DNA from: Patiriisocius sp047730165
GTDB lineage: Bacteria; Bacteroidota; Bacteroidia; Flavobacteriales; Flavobacteriaceae
NCBI RefSeq assembly: GCF_047730165.1
Contig: NZ_CP159834.1
Coordinates: 1,736,001 to 1,800,000 of the forward strand
Length of the DNA stretch: 64,000 nt
Direction: 5' to 3'
The position numbers and the translations under genes were made by a program. Below are positions 55,056 to 63,010 of this stretch, piece after piece (within the stretch, counting starts at the first letter, position 1; every line of letters starts with the position of its first letter). A model generated the notes under the pieces. The model searched no databases and was not told where the DNA came from. It worked only from the letters and a program-made list of their open reading frames with translations.

Positions 55056-55928
55056 TTATTCGCATTCTGTTTCAATATAATCTTCTTTTTGCACATTATA
55101 TTCAAGACATTTTTGTTCAATGAAAACCATTTCATTATTTATCACTTTATAAGTTTTAGTTGTTAGAATTTTACCTGCACAACATTGATTATGTTCATTA
55201 ATAAGTTTGGATTCATTGTCAAATTCTAATGAAGATCCACTAAAAGAGCTTACTTTATATTTTTCAGATTCTGAATTTCTTAAAATGTAGATGCTAGATG
55301 TATTTGCACCAGCGTAACTAGACTCAAAAACAGAAAAATCCTTAAGACCGTCAAAGTTATAATCTCCGATACTAAGGTTGTCTATTCCAAATAATTGACA
55401 ATCTAATTTTATGGTCTGTATTAATTTGTCTGTCATTTTTTGAAATATCTTAACACCTGTTATACGTGCATAATAATTTTCTTTTTCTTTCGTAATTATG
55501 GTTTTAAAATAATGTTCTTTAGTAGAATTGGATTGAATTAGTTCTTTAGATTTCCATTCAACATTATCGCCAGAATCAATGTCAAAATCTTTGTTTAATG
55601 AAATTTGATAATTTTTTGACTTGTCAGCACTTACCCATTTCCCTTCAATCGTTTTATTATTTTCATTGAAATCATTGAAAGTTAAAGTAGCAAAATTGTT
55701 TTCAGCACTATCTTTTTCAAAAAGGTTTAATTCACCATTTTTTAAATTTCCATTTATTGTGATAGGAGTATCAAATTTGTCGTAAACGTAGTAGGCAAGA
55801 TAATCTCCATTGCTATTATCATACATTATTAACTGTATTGGATGTTTTCCTAAATTGCCAGAATAACTAGATTGACTTTTTACAGTAATTGAAGCTAGTA
55901 TTAGTAATAATAAAAGTGTTATTCTCAT
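55056..55928 (-). CDS. secreted XAC2610-like protein (cassette gene)
   Basis: 290 residues with a signal peptide (ending VKSQ). N-terminal half: KHPIQLIMYDNSNGDYLAYYVYDK and FNGLKNGEL-like beta strands. C-terminal half: a single FG-GAP-like GDYNFDGLKDFSVFES and YILRNSES, then CCAGKI, a pattern seen in XAC2610-related proteins. It ends in TECE. Probably periplasmic or exported; function unknown. Its start codon is 20 bases from the AACGG core at 55948. Confidence 0.75.
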   Translation of the reverse strand: MRITLLLLLILASITVKSQSSYSGNLGKHPIQLIMYDNSNGDYLAYYVYDKFDTPITINGNLKNGELNLFEKDSAENNFATLTFNDFNENNKTIEGKWVSADKSKNYQISLNKDFDIDSGDNVEWKSKELIQSNSTKEHYFKTIITKEKENYYARITGVKIFQKMTDKLIQTIKLDCQLFGIDNLSIGDYNFDGLKDFSVFESSYAGANTSSIYILRNSESEKYKVSSFSGSSLEFDNESKLINEHNQCCAGKILTTKTYKVINNEMVFIEQKCLEYNVQKEDYIETECE

Positions 55929-55944
55929 TTTTTGTCAAATTGGT

Positions 55945-56262
55945 GCTAACGGTTAGGTATATGGAAAGTTGCGATTTTGTCAGCGTTGAATTTCCGCAAG
56001 AAGTTCGATTAGAGTTGACAAATAATGAGCCAACCTTATTAAGGTTCCAAAGTAACTATTTTACAGATACGATGGTGATTAATGTTAATAATTTTGAAAT
56101 AAACAATTTTTTAACTAAAATATTGAGAAATTATTATTTTGAATTAGTTATTTTGCGCTTTTGCTATTCAGTTTTCGTTATTGTTTATATTTTGCTTCTC
56201 TCGAGATTTTGGCCTTTTCGTTAGAATGCTAGAACCAGGAATAAATTATATATAGTGTTCGC
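55945..56262 (-). repeat. extended attC-like site
   Basis: Left TGCTAACGGTTAGGTATATGG, right CTAGAACCAGGAATAAATTA then TATAGTGTTC (GTT 56257-56259). About 318 bp, because some 190 bp are inserted between the inner hairpin halves. A 111-codon plus-strand frame across it looks accidental. Confidence 0.5.
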
Positions 56263-56311
56263 AATTGTTTTTTTAATCATTACTTATAAAGCACAAGTCT
56301 TAACATTAATG

Positions 56312-56650
56312 TTACTGTTCATTTTTCAAATATACAAAACCAGTTTTTCCGGATTTAAAAGTGACTTCAGCACGTTTATAATCGTCAACTTCATATTCGT
56401 CTGCACTGATTAAATCTTCATCAGTCACTTCAAATAGCGTTCCTTCAACAAAATCTGTTTCATTTCCTGTGCATTCAAGAATTGGATGAATGTCAGTTCC
56501 ACTTGATTCAATAACTTTTGGATCGGTTATTTTTATTTTTGAAATGACGTATTTTTCTAATCTATCTTTGTTTCCGGTTAATACTCTTCCAAAAGTATCT
56601 CGTTGTACATTTTCAAGTTGAAGAGTTCCGTAAGAAAATAATTTTTCCAT
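56312..56650 (-). CDS. gamma-glutamylcyclotransferase/AIG2-like protein (cassette gene)
   Basis: 112 residues, full length for this family. The opening LFSYGTLQ is the substrate-binding loop of the GGCT fold, followed by RVLTGNKDRLEKYVI, FVEGTLFEVTDEDLISADEYE (catalytic-type Glu in the DEYE position) and a C-terminal strand VYLKNEQ. Members cleave gamma-glutamyl amino acids or act on related amides; precise substrate unknown. Cytoplasmic. Confidence 0.85.
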   Translation of the reverse strand: MEKLFSYGTLQLENVQRDTFGRVLTGNKDRLEKYVISKIKITDPKVIESSGTDIHPILECTGNETDFVEGTLFEVTDEDLISADEYEVDDYKRAEVTFKSGKTGFVYLKNEQ

Positions 56651-56700
56651 ATTTACTATTTATAGTAAGTTTTATTTTTTATAATCTGTAGTTCAAATAA

Positions 56701-56893
56701 TTACTAACGTATAATGTAAGAAATTTAAGCTAGGGGATAAGCAGTACTATTTGGATTAAACTAAAGCCAGATTTTTTATAATATTTTTGTTCTTTCTATT
56801 TTAAAAGCCAAATTTAAAAATTTGGTGGTCTTCGCAATTAAACAGAAACCTAAGGTTTTGCACAAATACCTTATGTTTTTATACCTTGTTAGT
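56701..56893 (-). repeat. long attC-like site
   Basis: Outer boxes TTACTAAC (56701-56708) and GTTAGTAA (56888-56895) are perfect reverse complements. Right arm CCTTATGTTTTTATACCTTGTTAG. The inner hairpin GCCAAATTTAAAAATTTGG plus GGTCTTCGCAA is shared with the half-site at 41250. Confidence 0.65.
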
Positions 56894-56899
56894 AACTTT

Positions 56900-57886
56900 T
56901 TATTGTCTTTCCACTTTAAATATACATTTATAATTTAATGTTAAACCCATATACTTTCCGCTTAATTTCATTTGCCAAAAAATCGAAGCGTCACTAAACT
57001 CAAAAGATTGTAATCCATTTCTTTTTGGGAATAGAAATTTTAAACTAGGACTTGATTTAAAGTCTGATAATTTTAGTTTTTCTGAAGTGTAAAGGGTTTC
57101 GGTGTATGTCGAAGATGATGTCCCTCTATTGTCCATTACTTTTTCGATTATTTCATAGTATATATAAGGGTTCATTAAATTGAATTCCCTCGTTTTTAAG
57201 ATCTTACAAACAAAAGAATTTTCATCTTTTAAAGTTTCCATTGAAATAGTACCTAAAGTGTTTTTAATATATTTGGTCATCAGGTGTATTAATAGAACTA
57301 CAGAAGCAATTCCCAATATTGTATACCAAATACTAAATTCTGGTATTATATAAGCACACGAACTGCCAAGTATTAAAAATGCTATAATAGAAACAATTAA
57401 ATTAGGCTGCATTGTAAAGTCTGTTTTTGTTTCAGCAACTTGGTATTTGAGGTTTAAATTTTCTATTTCAAAATATTCAGAAGTTTTAATAGTATAATTA
57501 GAAGTTACAAATGACTTTACTTTAGAGAATAAATTTCTTTCTAGTTTTTTGATATCATCTCTGTTAACATCTATATGTATTTCAAGGATATAAGAAAAAC
57601 TTACGTTTTTTCCAAGATAAGAATTTATCTCAAAATTAGATGAATCAAAAGTAAGTGGGATTCTATAAGATTTGTTTTTTGTTAAAATTGTATTCTGTTT
57701 TATTTCTAACGAAAAAATTTCTTTTTTATAACTAGACATTCTACCTCTTGCCTCTAAAAAAACAACTCCTTTAATGTTGTCAAAGGCAATTGTTTCAGAA
57801 GAATTTATCGTTAAATACCCTGAGATAATTTTGCCATTATTGACTTTGTCAATAAATATTTCTTTTTCTAGTGTAGCTTTTTTCAT
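56900..57886 (-). CDS. two-TM protein with arrestin-like N-terminal region
   Basis: 328 residues. Residues about 1-165 are beta-rich (GYLTINSSETIAFDNIKGVVFLEARG, IPLTFDSSNFEINSYLGKNVSFSYILEIHID) and resemble an arrestin/SpoOM-like sandwich in rhythm, which is a guess. Two membrane helices follow (about 172-192 and 194-212), then a cytoplasmic tail with FLFPKRNGLQSFEFSD. Its start overlaps the stop of the ATPase gene by four bases, so the two are translationally coupled. Stop codon 10 bases from the GTT core. Confidence 0.75.
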   Translation of the reverse strand: MKKATLEKEIFIDKVNNGKIISGYLTINSSETIAFDNIKGVVFLEARGRMSSYKKEIFSLEIKQNTILTKNKSYRIPLTFDSSNFEINSYLGKNVSFSYILEIHIDVNRDDIKKLERNLFSKVKSFVTSNYTIKTSEYFEIENLNLKYQVAETKTDFTMQPNLIVSIIAFLILGSSCAYIIPEFSIWYTILGIASVVLLIHLMTKYIKNTLGTISMETLKDENSFVCKILKTREFNLMNPYIYYEIIEKVMDNRGTSSSTYTETLYTSEKLKLSDFKSSPSLKFLFPKRNGLQSFEFSDASIFWQMKLSGKYMGLTLNYKCIFKVERQ

Positions 57887-58536
57887 TGGTAATTCACGTA
57901 AAGGTGATTGATTATTCCTCTGTAATTATCTCCAAAATTTTTGATTAATGTTTTTACGTCATTAGAACAAATGACGCTAGGTTCAAAGTTTCTATGCGAG
58001 GCAAGCCTTAATCTTTTGTTTAATACTTCGCGAAGTATTTCTTCATTAATTCCTTTAAATTTAATGGATTGGTTATTTTTTCGAGCTAAAAAACAATCAA
58101 ATTTTCTAGACCAATGCGTAGTGTAAATAACCACTTTTTTTTCTTTAAATATCTTTACTCTATCAAAAAAATTAAGGTGATGAATACTATCAATAAAAAT
58201 TATGTTTGCTTTATTGTTTATTATGTCTGTAATTGAAGATTTATGGTTTAATAAAAAGATAGGATATTCTTCCATTTGTTTTTGAAGATAAACTAAATGA
58301 GTAGTTTTTCCTCTCCCTTGCTTGCCTATAAATTCTATTGCAAGAGAATCAGAATTATTTATCTTATGGATAATATTATCTAAACTAAATTTAGGAACTA
58401 GAATTTCTCCAATATCATCTTCTAGTATCCCTGAAAATGGATTGTATTTAAAATTTTTATTCAATACGCATTGTTTTATAAAATTTGCTAGTGGTTGTTT
58501 TATGGCATGTATCCCAAAGGTAGACACCATAAACAT
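57883..58536 (-). CDS. P-loop ATPase
   Basis: 217 residues (start may be ATG 58530). Walker A is GKQGRGKTT at about 72-80 and Walker B is NIIFIDSIHH at about 112, followed by a sensor-like VVIYTTHWSRK. A C-terminal helical part (INEEILREVLNKRLRLASH) looks like an AAA lid. No further domain. Between a 55-residue membrane protein upstream and a two-TM protein with which it overlaps by four bases, it probably drives an action at the membrane. Not a recognised transporter or replication ATPase. Confidence 0.8.
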   Translation of the reverse strand: MFMVSTFGIHAIKQPLANFIKQCVLNKNFKYNPFSGILEDDIGEILVPKFSLDNIIHKINNSDSLAIEFIGKQGRGKTTHLVYLQKQMEEYPIFLLNHKSSITDIINNKANIIFIDSIHHLNFFDRVKIFKEKKVVIYTTHWSRKFDCFLARKNNQSIKFKGINEEILREVLNKRLRLASHRNFEPSVICSNDVKTLIKNFGDNYRGIINHLYVNYQ

Positions 58537-58603
58537 TTAAAGAGAATGTATTGCTTCACTTCAATTGAATTTTTTTTTTAAAAGACCAAACTCTTATAGT
58601 CAG

Positions 58604-58771
58604 TTAAACGAACTGAACTATCGCTAGACCAATAATATAAATCCCGATAATTGATGTATCATCCACATTTTGATTGGCCCAGTTCTTTAAACCGGGTATT
58701 AGAATTGTAATTAGAAATACAAGTCCAATTATTGAAGGTATAGAGCGTAATATTTTTAGCGAAAATCTCAT
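58604..58771 (-). CDS. 55-residue membrane protein, first gene of the ATPase unit
   Basis: ATG 58771 to TAA 58604. Two hydrophobic stretches (SIPSIIGLVFLITILIPGL and IIGIYIIGLAIVQFV) joined by a polar loop (KNWANQNVDDTS). The start lies 14 bases from the attC-like site at 58785, the usual cassette spacing, and the ATPase gene begins 67 bases after the stop. Family unknown. Confidence 0.6.
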   Translation of the reverse strand: MRFSLKILRSIPSIIGLVFLITILIPGLKNWANQNVDDTSIIGIYIIGLAIVQFV

Positions 58772-58784
58772 TGTCAAAATTATG

Positions 58785-58915
58785 CATAGCGCTGTTGTAT
58801 ATGATTGCTTACATGTTTTAAGCCCCTAGTTTAGTAAATACAAACCGAATAAAAAATCAGCAGGGATTTTCGGATTAAGCTAGAACTAGCAATAAATTAA
58901 TTACTGTGTTAGCAA
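58785..58915 (-). repeat. long attC-like site
   Basis: Left TAGCGCTGTTGTATATGATTGC, right GCTAGAACTAGCAATAAATT then ACTGTGTTAGC (GTT 58908-58910). The inner AAAAATC...GGATTTTCGG hairpin is partly kept. Confidence 0.6.
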
Positions 58916-58956
58916 TGGTATACAATCCTTTTTATACAATCCCGATTCGCGAATCA

Positions 58957-59373
58957 TCAGTCTACGTTTTTCAATAAAAAGTCGGCAATCTCAGGGAGGT
59001 GAATAATAATATCTTTAATTACCTTAGGGTCCCTCAAATCGGTACGAATACCAGGTATCAGACTCAATTCGGGTTTATCGAAATCTGCACAGCCCATTGC
59101 CCAATTTGAGAAGAGACGTCTATCGACAGAAGCATCAAGCATTATTTTAATTTTGTTATGGCGTGGATCATTAAGTATCCGTGTTAAAAGATCGCCAACA
59201 GTCTCTGACTCGCCCTCAAAAACCTGAAGAAAATTCCCTTTTCGATGCATAAGAACACCAGTGATGTTATCTATTTTGTTGAATGCGCGTGCATCATGAA
59301 GTAGGTTCAGTAAGTCTCGTTTACTGAATTGCTCCAACGATTGACTAGTGTAAGCGATGCGACGAAGTTTCAT
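58957..59373 (-). CDS. BLUF-domain blue-light photoreceptor (cassette gene)
   Basis: 138 residues, a single BLUF domain with no output domain. The flavin-site residues are in place: Tyr in RRIAYTS, Asn in NITGVL, Gln in GNFLQVFEG, and the Trp/Met pair in FSNWAMG. The RILNDPRHNKIKIMLD segment is typical of the family. BLUF proteins bind FAD and signal by rearrangement of the Gln hydrogen bonds on blue light. Short BLUF proteins act by binding a partner protein; none is obvious nearby. Confidence 0.93.
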   Translation of the reverse strand: MKLRRIAYTSQSLEQFSKRDLLNLLHDARAFNKIDNITGVLMHRKGNFLQVFEGESETVGDLLTRILNDPRHNKIKIMLDASVDRRLFSNWAMGCADFDKPELSLIPGIRTDLRDPKVIKDIIIHLPEIADFLLKNVD

Positions 59374-59437
59374 GATTAATAATATTTTTGGGTTTTTAAC
59401 TCCTAATCTTTAACAAAAATAGGGTCGCCTATTTGAC

Positions 59438-59554
59438 TTAGAATTTTGCTGAGAAAACTTTTACTTCCTTTTTTTCCTCGGCATTAATTGCTAATTGACG
59501 TGCTAACAATGTTATCTTATCTTCTAATTCTTTATATGATGGTTTATCTTTCAT
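59438..59554 (-). CDS. 38-codon frame resembling the start of a PAS sensor kinase
   Basis: ATG 59554 to TAA 59438 encodes MKDKPSYKELEDKI and a short charged helix. The opening matches the MKDKPTYEELE start seen in many flavobacterial PAS-domain sensor proteins, so it may be a 5' relic of such a gene, or a small partner of the BLUF protein 65 bases downstream. Confidence 0.4.
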   Translation of the reverse strand: MKDKPSYKELEDKITLLARQLAINAEEKKEVKVFSAKF

Positions 59555-59587
59555 ATCAAATTATCGATTAGTCTTTTACTATAATTG

Positions 59588-59708
59588 GAGCTACCGTATT
59601 TGCGCATGGGTAAGCAACTAATTTAGCAACTAAGTTACAGATAGGATATTCCACAGGAATTTTCTTAAGTCTCCAGTGACCCGGCAATTATTTATTCACT
59701 GTGTTAGC
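59588..59708 (-). repeat. attC-like site with truncated left core, right end of array
   Basis: Left GAGCTACCGTATTTGCGCATGG, shared AAGCAACTAATTTAGCAA, inner hairpin GGATATTCC-ACA-GGAATTTTC, right CGGCAATTATTTATTCACTGTGTTAGCC (in parts) with GTT 59703-59705. The gene at 59727 stops about 19 bases from the core. Confidence 0.6.
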
Positions 59709-59726
59709 CACCGGCTGTATTTAGTT

Positions 59727-59987
59727 CTAAAATTTCGAATGGTTTTCTCCATCAATTTTATAGTTCGTTTTTTGTTCCATTCCTCTCGTCACATAGCCAG
59801 CTACATTTTCACTCCTTTGTTTTCCACTTTCTTTATAATCAACGTGAATAAAACAATCTCTAGTGATTCTAACCCAAACAGTTTTGCTTTCATTCGGTTC
59901 TAATTTTGCAATACTTTCCGTTTCGCATCCAGCAATATTTATTTCAGTCAGCCTATGTTCAGTGTCATTCGTGAATGTTATTCGCAT
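59727..59987 (-). CDS. hypothetical protein, about 86 residues (last cassette gene)
   Basis: Start chosen at ATG 59987 (MRITFTNDTEHRLTEINIAGC); a start at 60002 is possible. Small beta-rich protein with no signal peptide; the layout of short strands (SKTVWVRITRDCFIHVDY) suggests an immunoglobulin-like or CARDB-like fold, but no family is recognised. Only 47-77 bases separate it from the divergent prenyltransferase gene, where no attC-like site is visible. Confidence 0.6.
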   Translation of the reverse strand: MRITFTNDTEHRLTEINIAGCETESIAKLEPNESKTVWVRITRDCFIHVDYKESGKQRSENVAGYVTRGMEQKTNYKIDGENHSKF

Positions 59988-60064
59988 ATTTCCAGTGAGC
60001 ACAACCGCAAACTAAGCATAAATATCTAGGTTTAATGATTCTATCCCCTTATTTTTGCTTTGCT

Positions 60065-60916
60065 ATGAAACTTACGCTTAAAGAGGGCTTTTTTATTTCT
60101 AGACCAAGATTCTGGATGTACGTCCTAGGAACTTTTTTGGTCGGTGTTATTTCTTCAGGAAATATTTTTTTGTATGATAATTCCACAACCTTTCTTTTAA
60201 TTGCGTTTGGAATATTTTTTTCGCTACCAGCAAATGTACTTATCTATGGTGTTAATGACATTTATGACTATCAAACGGATATTTTTAATGACAAAAAGAT
60301 AAAGTACGAATCTGTATTAAGCCTCGAAAAGCATAAAAGCCTGTGGTATTTTATCTTTTTTCTTATAATTCCTTTTTTACCCTTAATTTTTAGTATTAAT
60401 ATACCCGCTGTAATAGCATTGTTCGTTTTCTTGTTTACGGGAGTATTTTATTCAGCAACACCTATAAGAGCTAAAAGCAAACCGCCTTTAGATGTTCTGT
60501 TTTCAGCAATTATATATGTATCACCAGCCCTAGTTGGCTTTTTTATTACAGGAAACACAAATATCTCTTGGCCAGCGGTGCTGGCAGCGCTTATATGGGC
60601 ATTTGGTATGCAAACGTATTCAGCAGTACCAGATATTATAGCAGACAGAAAGGCTGGCGTTAACACACTTGCAACTGTGCTTGGGGAGAAAAAAGCATTA
60701 TTTTTTTGTTTTGCTGCATATTTGATTTCTGCATCTATTGGATATCTCTATATTGGTTTTATCTCAATAGTTTTTGGTTTTATTTATTGTGCGATTGTTC
60801 TGCTAAGTATTTATAATTTTTCAAAACTATTTAAATACTACACCTACTTCCCGCTTATAAACGTAAGCGCTGGAGCCGTATTATTCTTCTATCTTTTTTT
60901 TAAAGAGATTTTGTAG
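60065..60916 (+). CDS. UbiA-family prenyltransferase (lycopene elongase-like)
   Basis: Start chosen at ATG 60065 (MKLTLKEGFFISRPRFW); 60035 is the other candidate. 283 residues, about eight membrane helices. The first Asp-rich motif is NDIYDYQTDIFND (NDxxDxxxD) and the second is DIIADRKAGV (DxxxD). UbiA enzymes attach prenyl chains to aromatic or polyene acceptors. The neighbouring CrtI-type desaturase, convergent with a six-base gap, and the overall similarity to lycopene-elongase-type members suggest carotenoid modification, which is an inference. Confidence 0.85.
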   Translation: MKLTLKEGFFISRPRFWMYVLGTFLVGVISSGNIFLYDNSTTFLLIAFGIFFSLPANVLIYGVNDIYDYQTDIFNDKKIKYESVLSLEKHKSLWYFIFFLIIPFLPLIFSINIPAVIALFVFLFTGVFYSATPIRAKSKPPLDVLFSAIIYVSPALVGFFITGNTNISWPAVLAALIWAFGMQTYSAVPDIIADRKAGVNTLATVLGEKKALFFCFAAYLISASIGYLYIGFISIVFGFIYCAIVLLSIYNFSKLFKYYTYFPLINVSAGAVLFFYLFFKEIL

Positions 60917-60922
60917 AAGAGT

Positions 60923-62428
60923 TTATAAAGACGTTAATGGTTTCGAGGTTTTAATTTTTTGTATCCGTTTATAGACAAGTTCTGCAGAGATTAAGCAAAT
61001 AGGCATCCCAATGCCTGGACTCGTACCGGCCCCTACATAATATAAGTTTTTTACCTTTTTACTATAGTTTAAAGGTCTTTTCAGTGTTTGTTTTAATGTA
61101 TGCGCTAATCCTAAAGCAGTGCCTTTATAAGCATTATAATCTCTTCGAAAATCATCACTCCAATAAGACCGTTCGTAAACAATATAGTCTTCTATTTCCG
61201 GTAGTTTTAAATCTGTTTTCACTAGATTAAGAATCTTTTGTCGGTAGCTTTTCATTTCTTCTTCGGAAAGCGTTAAACCCGGAGGAATTGGCACAAGAAC
61301 ATATAAACTGTCCGTCCCTGGCGGTGCTAAGTCTGGATCTGTTTCCGTAGGTTTACAGATATAATAACTAGGATCTTCTGGGAGCTGCGGTGTATCAAAC
61401 AATTCTTTAAAATTTTGTTTCCAGTCTCCGCCAAACCGCAGATTATGATGACTGAGAATGTCTAATTCTCTGTCTAAGCCTAAATACATTATAAAGGCAC
61501 TAGGGCTCAACACAGCCTTTTCCCAATAGCGTTCAGGATAGGTTTGTTGCTTCTTTTCAAGTAGTTTCGTTTCTGTAAACCATAAATCTGCGTTAGAAAT
61601 CACCAAATCTGCTTCTATGATTGTTCCGTTTTCTAATTGTACCCCAGCGGCTTTTTTATTTTTAACTATTATTTTAGACACAGGTGCGCTAGTCAAAAAT
61701 GAAACGCCGTGTTTTTTATTAATATTCACTAAGGCTTTTACAATTTCATAAATACCACCTTTAGGATAATATACTCCCATATTAAAATCTATGGCATTCA
61801 TAATATTATACATTGCAGGGGTTTTGGCAGGATCAGATCCTAAGAACACCAAGGTGTATTCTAATATTTTTTTTACTCGCTCACTTTTAAACCATTTATT
61901 TAAATAAGATTGCATCGTCTGAAACGGATTGAGCTCTATTCCTTTTTTAATCACATCCCATTTTAGAAAATCTAATGAAAATCCAAGATTTCTGTACATA
62001 AAAGTATCCTTAGCCATTTTATATTGATCGCCAGAGCGTTTGAGATACTCTTTTATCCTAGGCGTAATACCAGGCTCTAATTGTTCAAACAGCGGTAAAT
62101 CTTTTTCTAAATCAGAGTGAATATCAACTACGGGTAATTCTTTATCATTAGAGAAAAAGACGCGATAAGAAGGAGAGAGTTTAACCAACTTTAAATGCTC
62201 GGAAATATCTTCATCCAAAACTTTAAAATAATGTTCAAATACATCAGGCATTAGGTACCAAGAAGGTCCCATATCAAACGTGTAGCCTTTCGCTTCAAAA
62301 ATATTAGCACGCCCGCCAAGGGTTGCATTTTTTTCAATGACTGTCACATCATAACCAGACTTTCCTAACATTGCAGCGGATCCTAAACCCCCAATTCCGG
62401 AACCTATAATAATCACTTTCTTATTCAT
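60923..62428 (-). CDS. CrtI-family carotenoid/phytoene desaturase
   Basis: About 501 residues (ATG at 62431 or 62428). N-terminal FAD-binding Rossmann motif IIGSGIGGLGSAAMLGKSGYDVTVIEKN, then GGRA and DMGPSWYLMPDVF; the C-terminal bacterial phytoene-desaturase signature is NLYYVGAGTSPGIGMPICLISAELV. The family includes phytoene desaturase, hydroxycarotenoid 3,4-desaturase (CrtD) and related oxidases. With the UbiA gene it points to a carotenoid pathway; phytoene synthase is not in the window, so the exact step is open. Confidence 0.9.
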   Translation of the reverse strand: MNKKVIIIGSGIGGLGSAAMLGKSGYDVTVIEKNATLGGRANIFEAKGYTFDMGPSWYLMPDVFEHYFKVLDEDISEHLKLVKLSPSYRVFFSNDKELPVVDIHSDLEKDLPLFEQLEPGITPRIKEYLKRSGDQYKMAKDTFMYRNLGFSLDFLKWDVIKKGIELNPFQTMQSYLNKWFKSERVKKILEYTLVFLGSDPAKTPAMYNIMNAIDFNMGVYYPKGGIYEIVKALVNINKKHGVSFLTSAPVSKIIVKNKKAAGVQLENGTIIEADLVISNADLWFTETKLLEKKQQTYPERYWEKAVLSPSAFIMYLGLDRELDILSHHNLRFGGDWKQNFKELFDTPQLPEDPSYYICKPTETDPDLAPPGTDSLYVLVPIPPGLTLSEEEMKSYRQKILNLVKTDLKLPEIEDYIVYERSYWSDDFRRDYNAYKGTALGLAHTLKQTLKRPLNYSKKVKNLYYVGAGTSPGIGMPICLISAELVYKRIQKIKTSKPLTSL

Positions 62429-62431
62429 CAT

Positions 62432-63010
62432 TGTAAAAATAGTGAAGCTTAGAACAGTTTGAAATTATTTAAGAAGGAATTATGAGTTTGTTACTATTTT
62501 AAAAGAGTGTATTCTAATTGTAGTAAATAATAGCTTTAAAATTTCCCTCTAACTATCGGCTTGTCAATGAATTTCCTGTTTATATTGCATTTACCGATCT
62601 TCAAAGGGAATGTTTGCAACTCGTTAGATTATTAGATGTTCTAATAAACAGTTAATTCCTTCTCTAGGGATTATTTTGCTTGCGGGTACCGTTTTTATAT
62701 ATGAAACGTAGCGTGTAAAAAGACACTGCCTTTTTGGAGCAGAACAGAGCTGGAATTTTTTATTTTTAACGTATCTATTTTTACGGATTCGTGTATTGTT
62801 AGTTGCGGAAAATTAGCTGTGATTTTCTAACTATATAAAATGTAATTAATTCAAGTGAATTTCCCGGGAGTCAATTTTGAAGTAATTAAGGATACAGATT
62901 GTTATCTGCTTTAAGCTTAACAGATATTCTGCTAGTGTTCTTCTTGTAAATGGATCATAACTTAGAGGTTACCTTGCATTTGATCTAAGGTTCTACAACT
63001 GTCATCTAGC
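62432..63010. other. 579-bp gene-free stretch
   Basis: No gene seen. It contains an orphan array left arm (62783-62808). It separates the desaturase and WD40 genes. Confidence 0.45.
62783..62808 (-). repeat. orphan attC-like left arm
   Basis: ACGGATTCGTGTATTGTTAG then TTGCGG matches the left arm AACGGTCTTGTGTATGG..AGTTGCG of the site at 45033. No right arm is present. It lies 3 kb outside the array. Confidence 0.4.

Larger units (their letters stand above)
38155..59708 (-). mobile_element. integron-like cassette array (CALIN-like), no integrase in window
   Basis: About 24 minus-strand genes or gene relics are punctuated by imperfect palindromes that, read on the plus strand, most often run from AACG(G/T)T..GTATA to TATAC..GTT(A/G)GC. 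On the coding strand this is a GC(T/C)AAC R''-type box right after each gene and a GTT(A/G)GC R'-type box right before the next, as in attC sites. Stop codons fall 5-25 bases from, or inside, the first box in most cases (for example 38156, 38522, 39217, 41326, 41851, 43047, 45310, 55056, 56900, 59727). Only the gene at 40233 (own terminator) and a VanX relic on the plus strand break the pattern. No tyrosine recombinase is present, so mobility is inferred. Confidence 0.65.

Noticed and set aside
55889..56224. 111-codon plus-strand frame across the 318-bp site
   Set aside because: It begins inside the antisense of the neighbouring gene and runs through the palindrome; no domain or coding rhythm.
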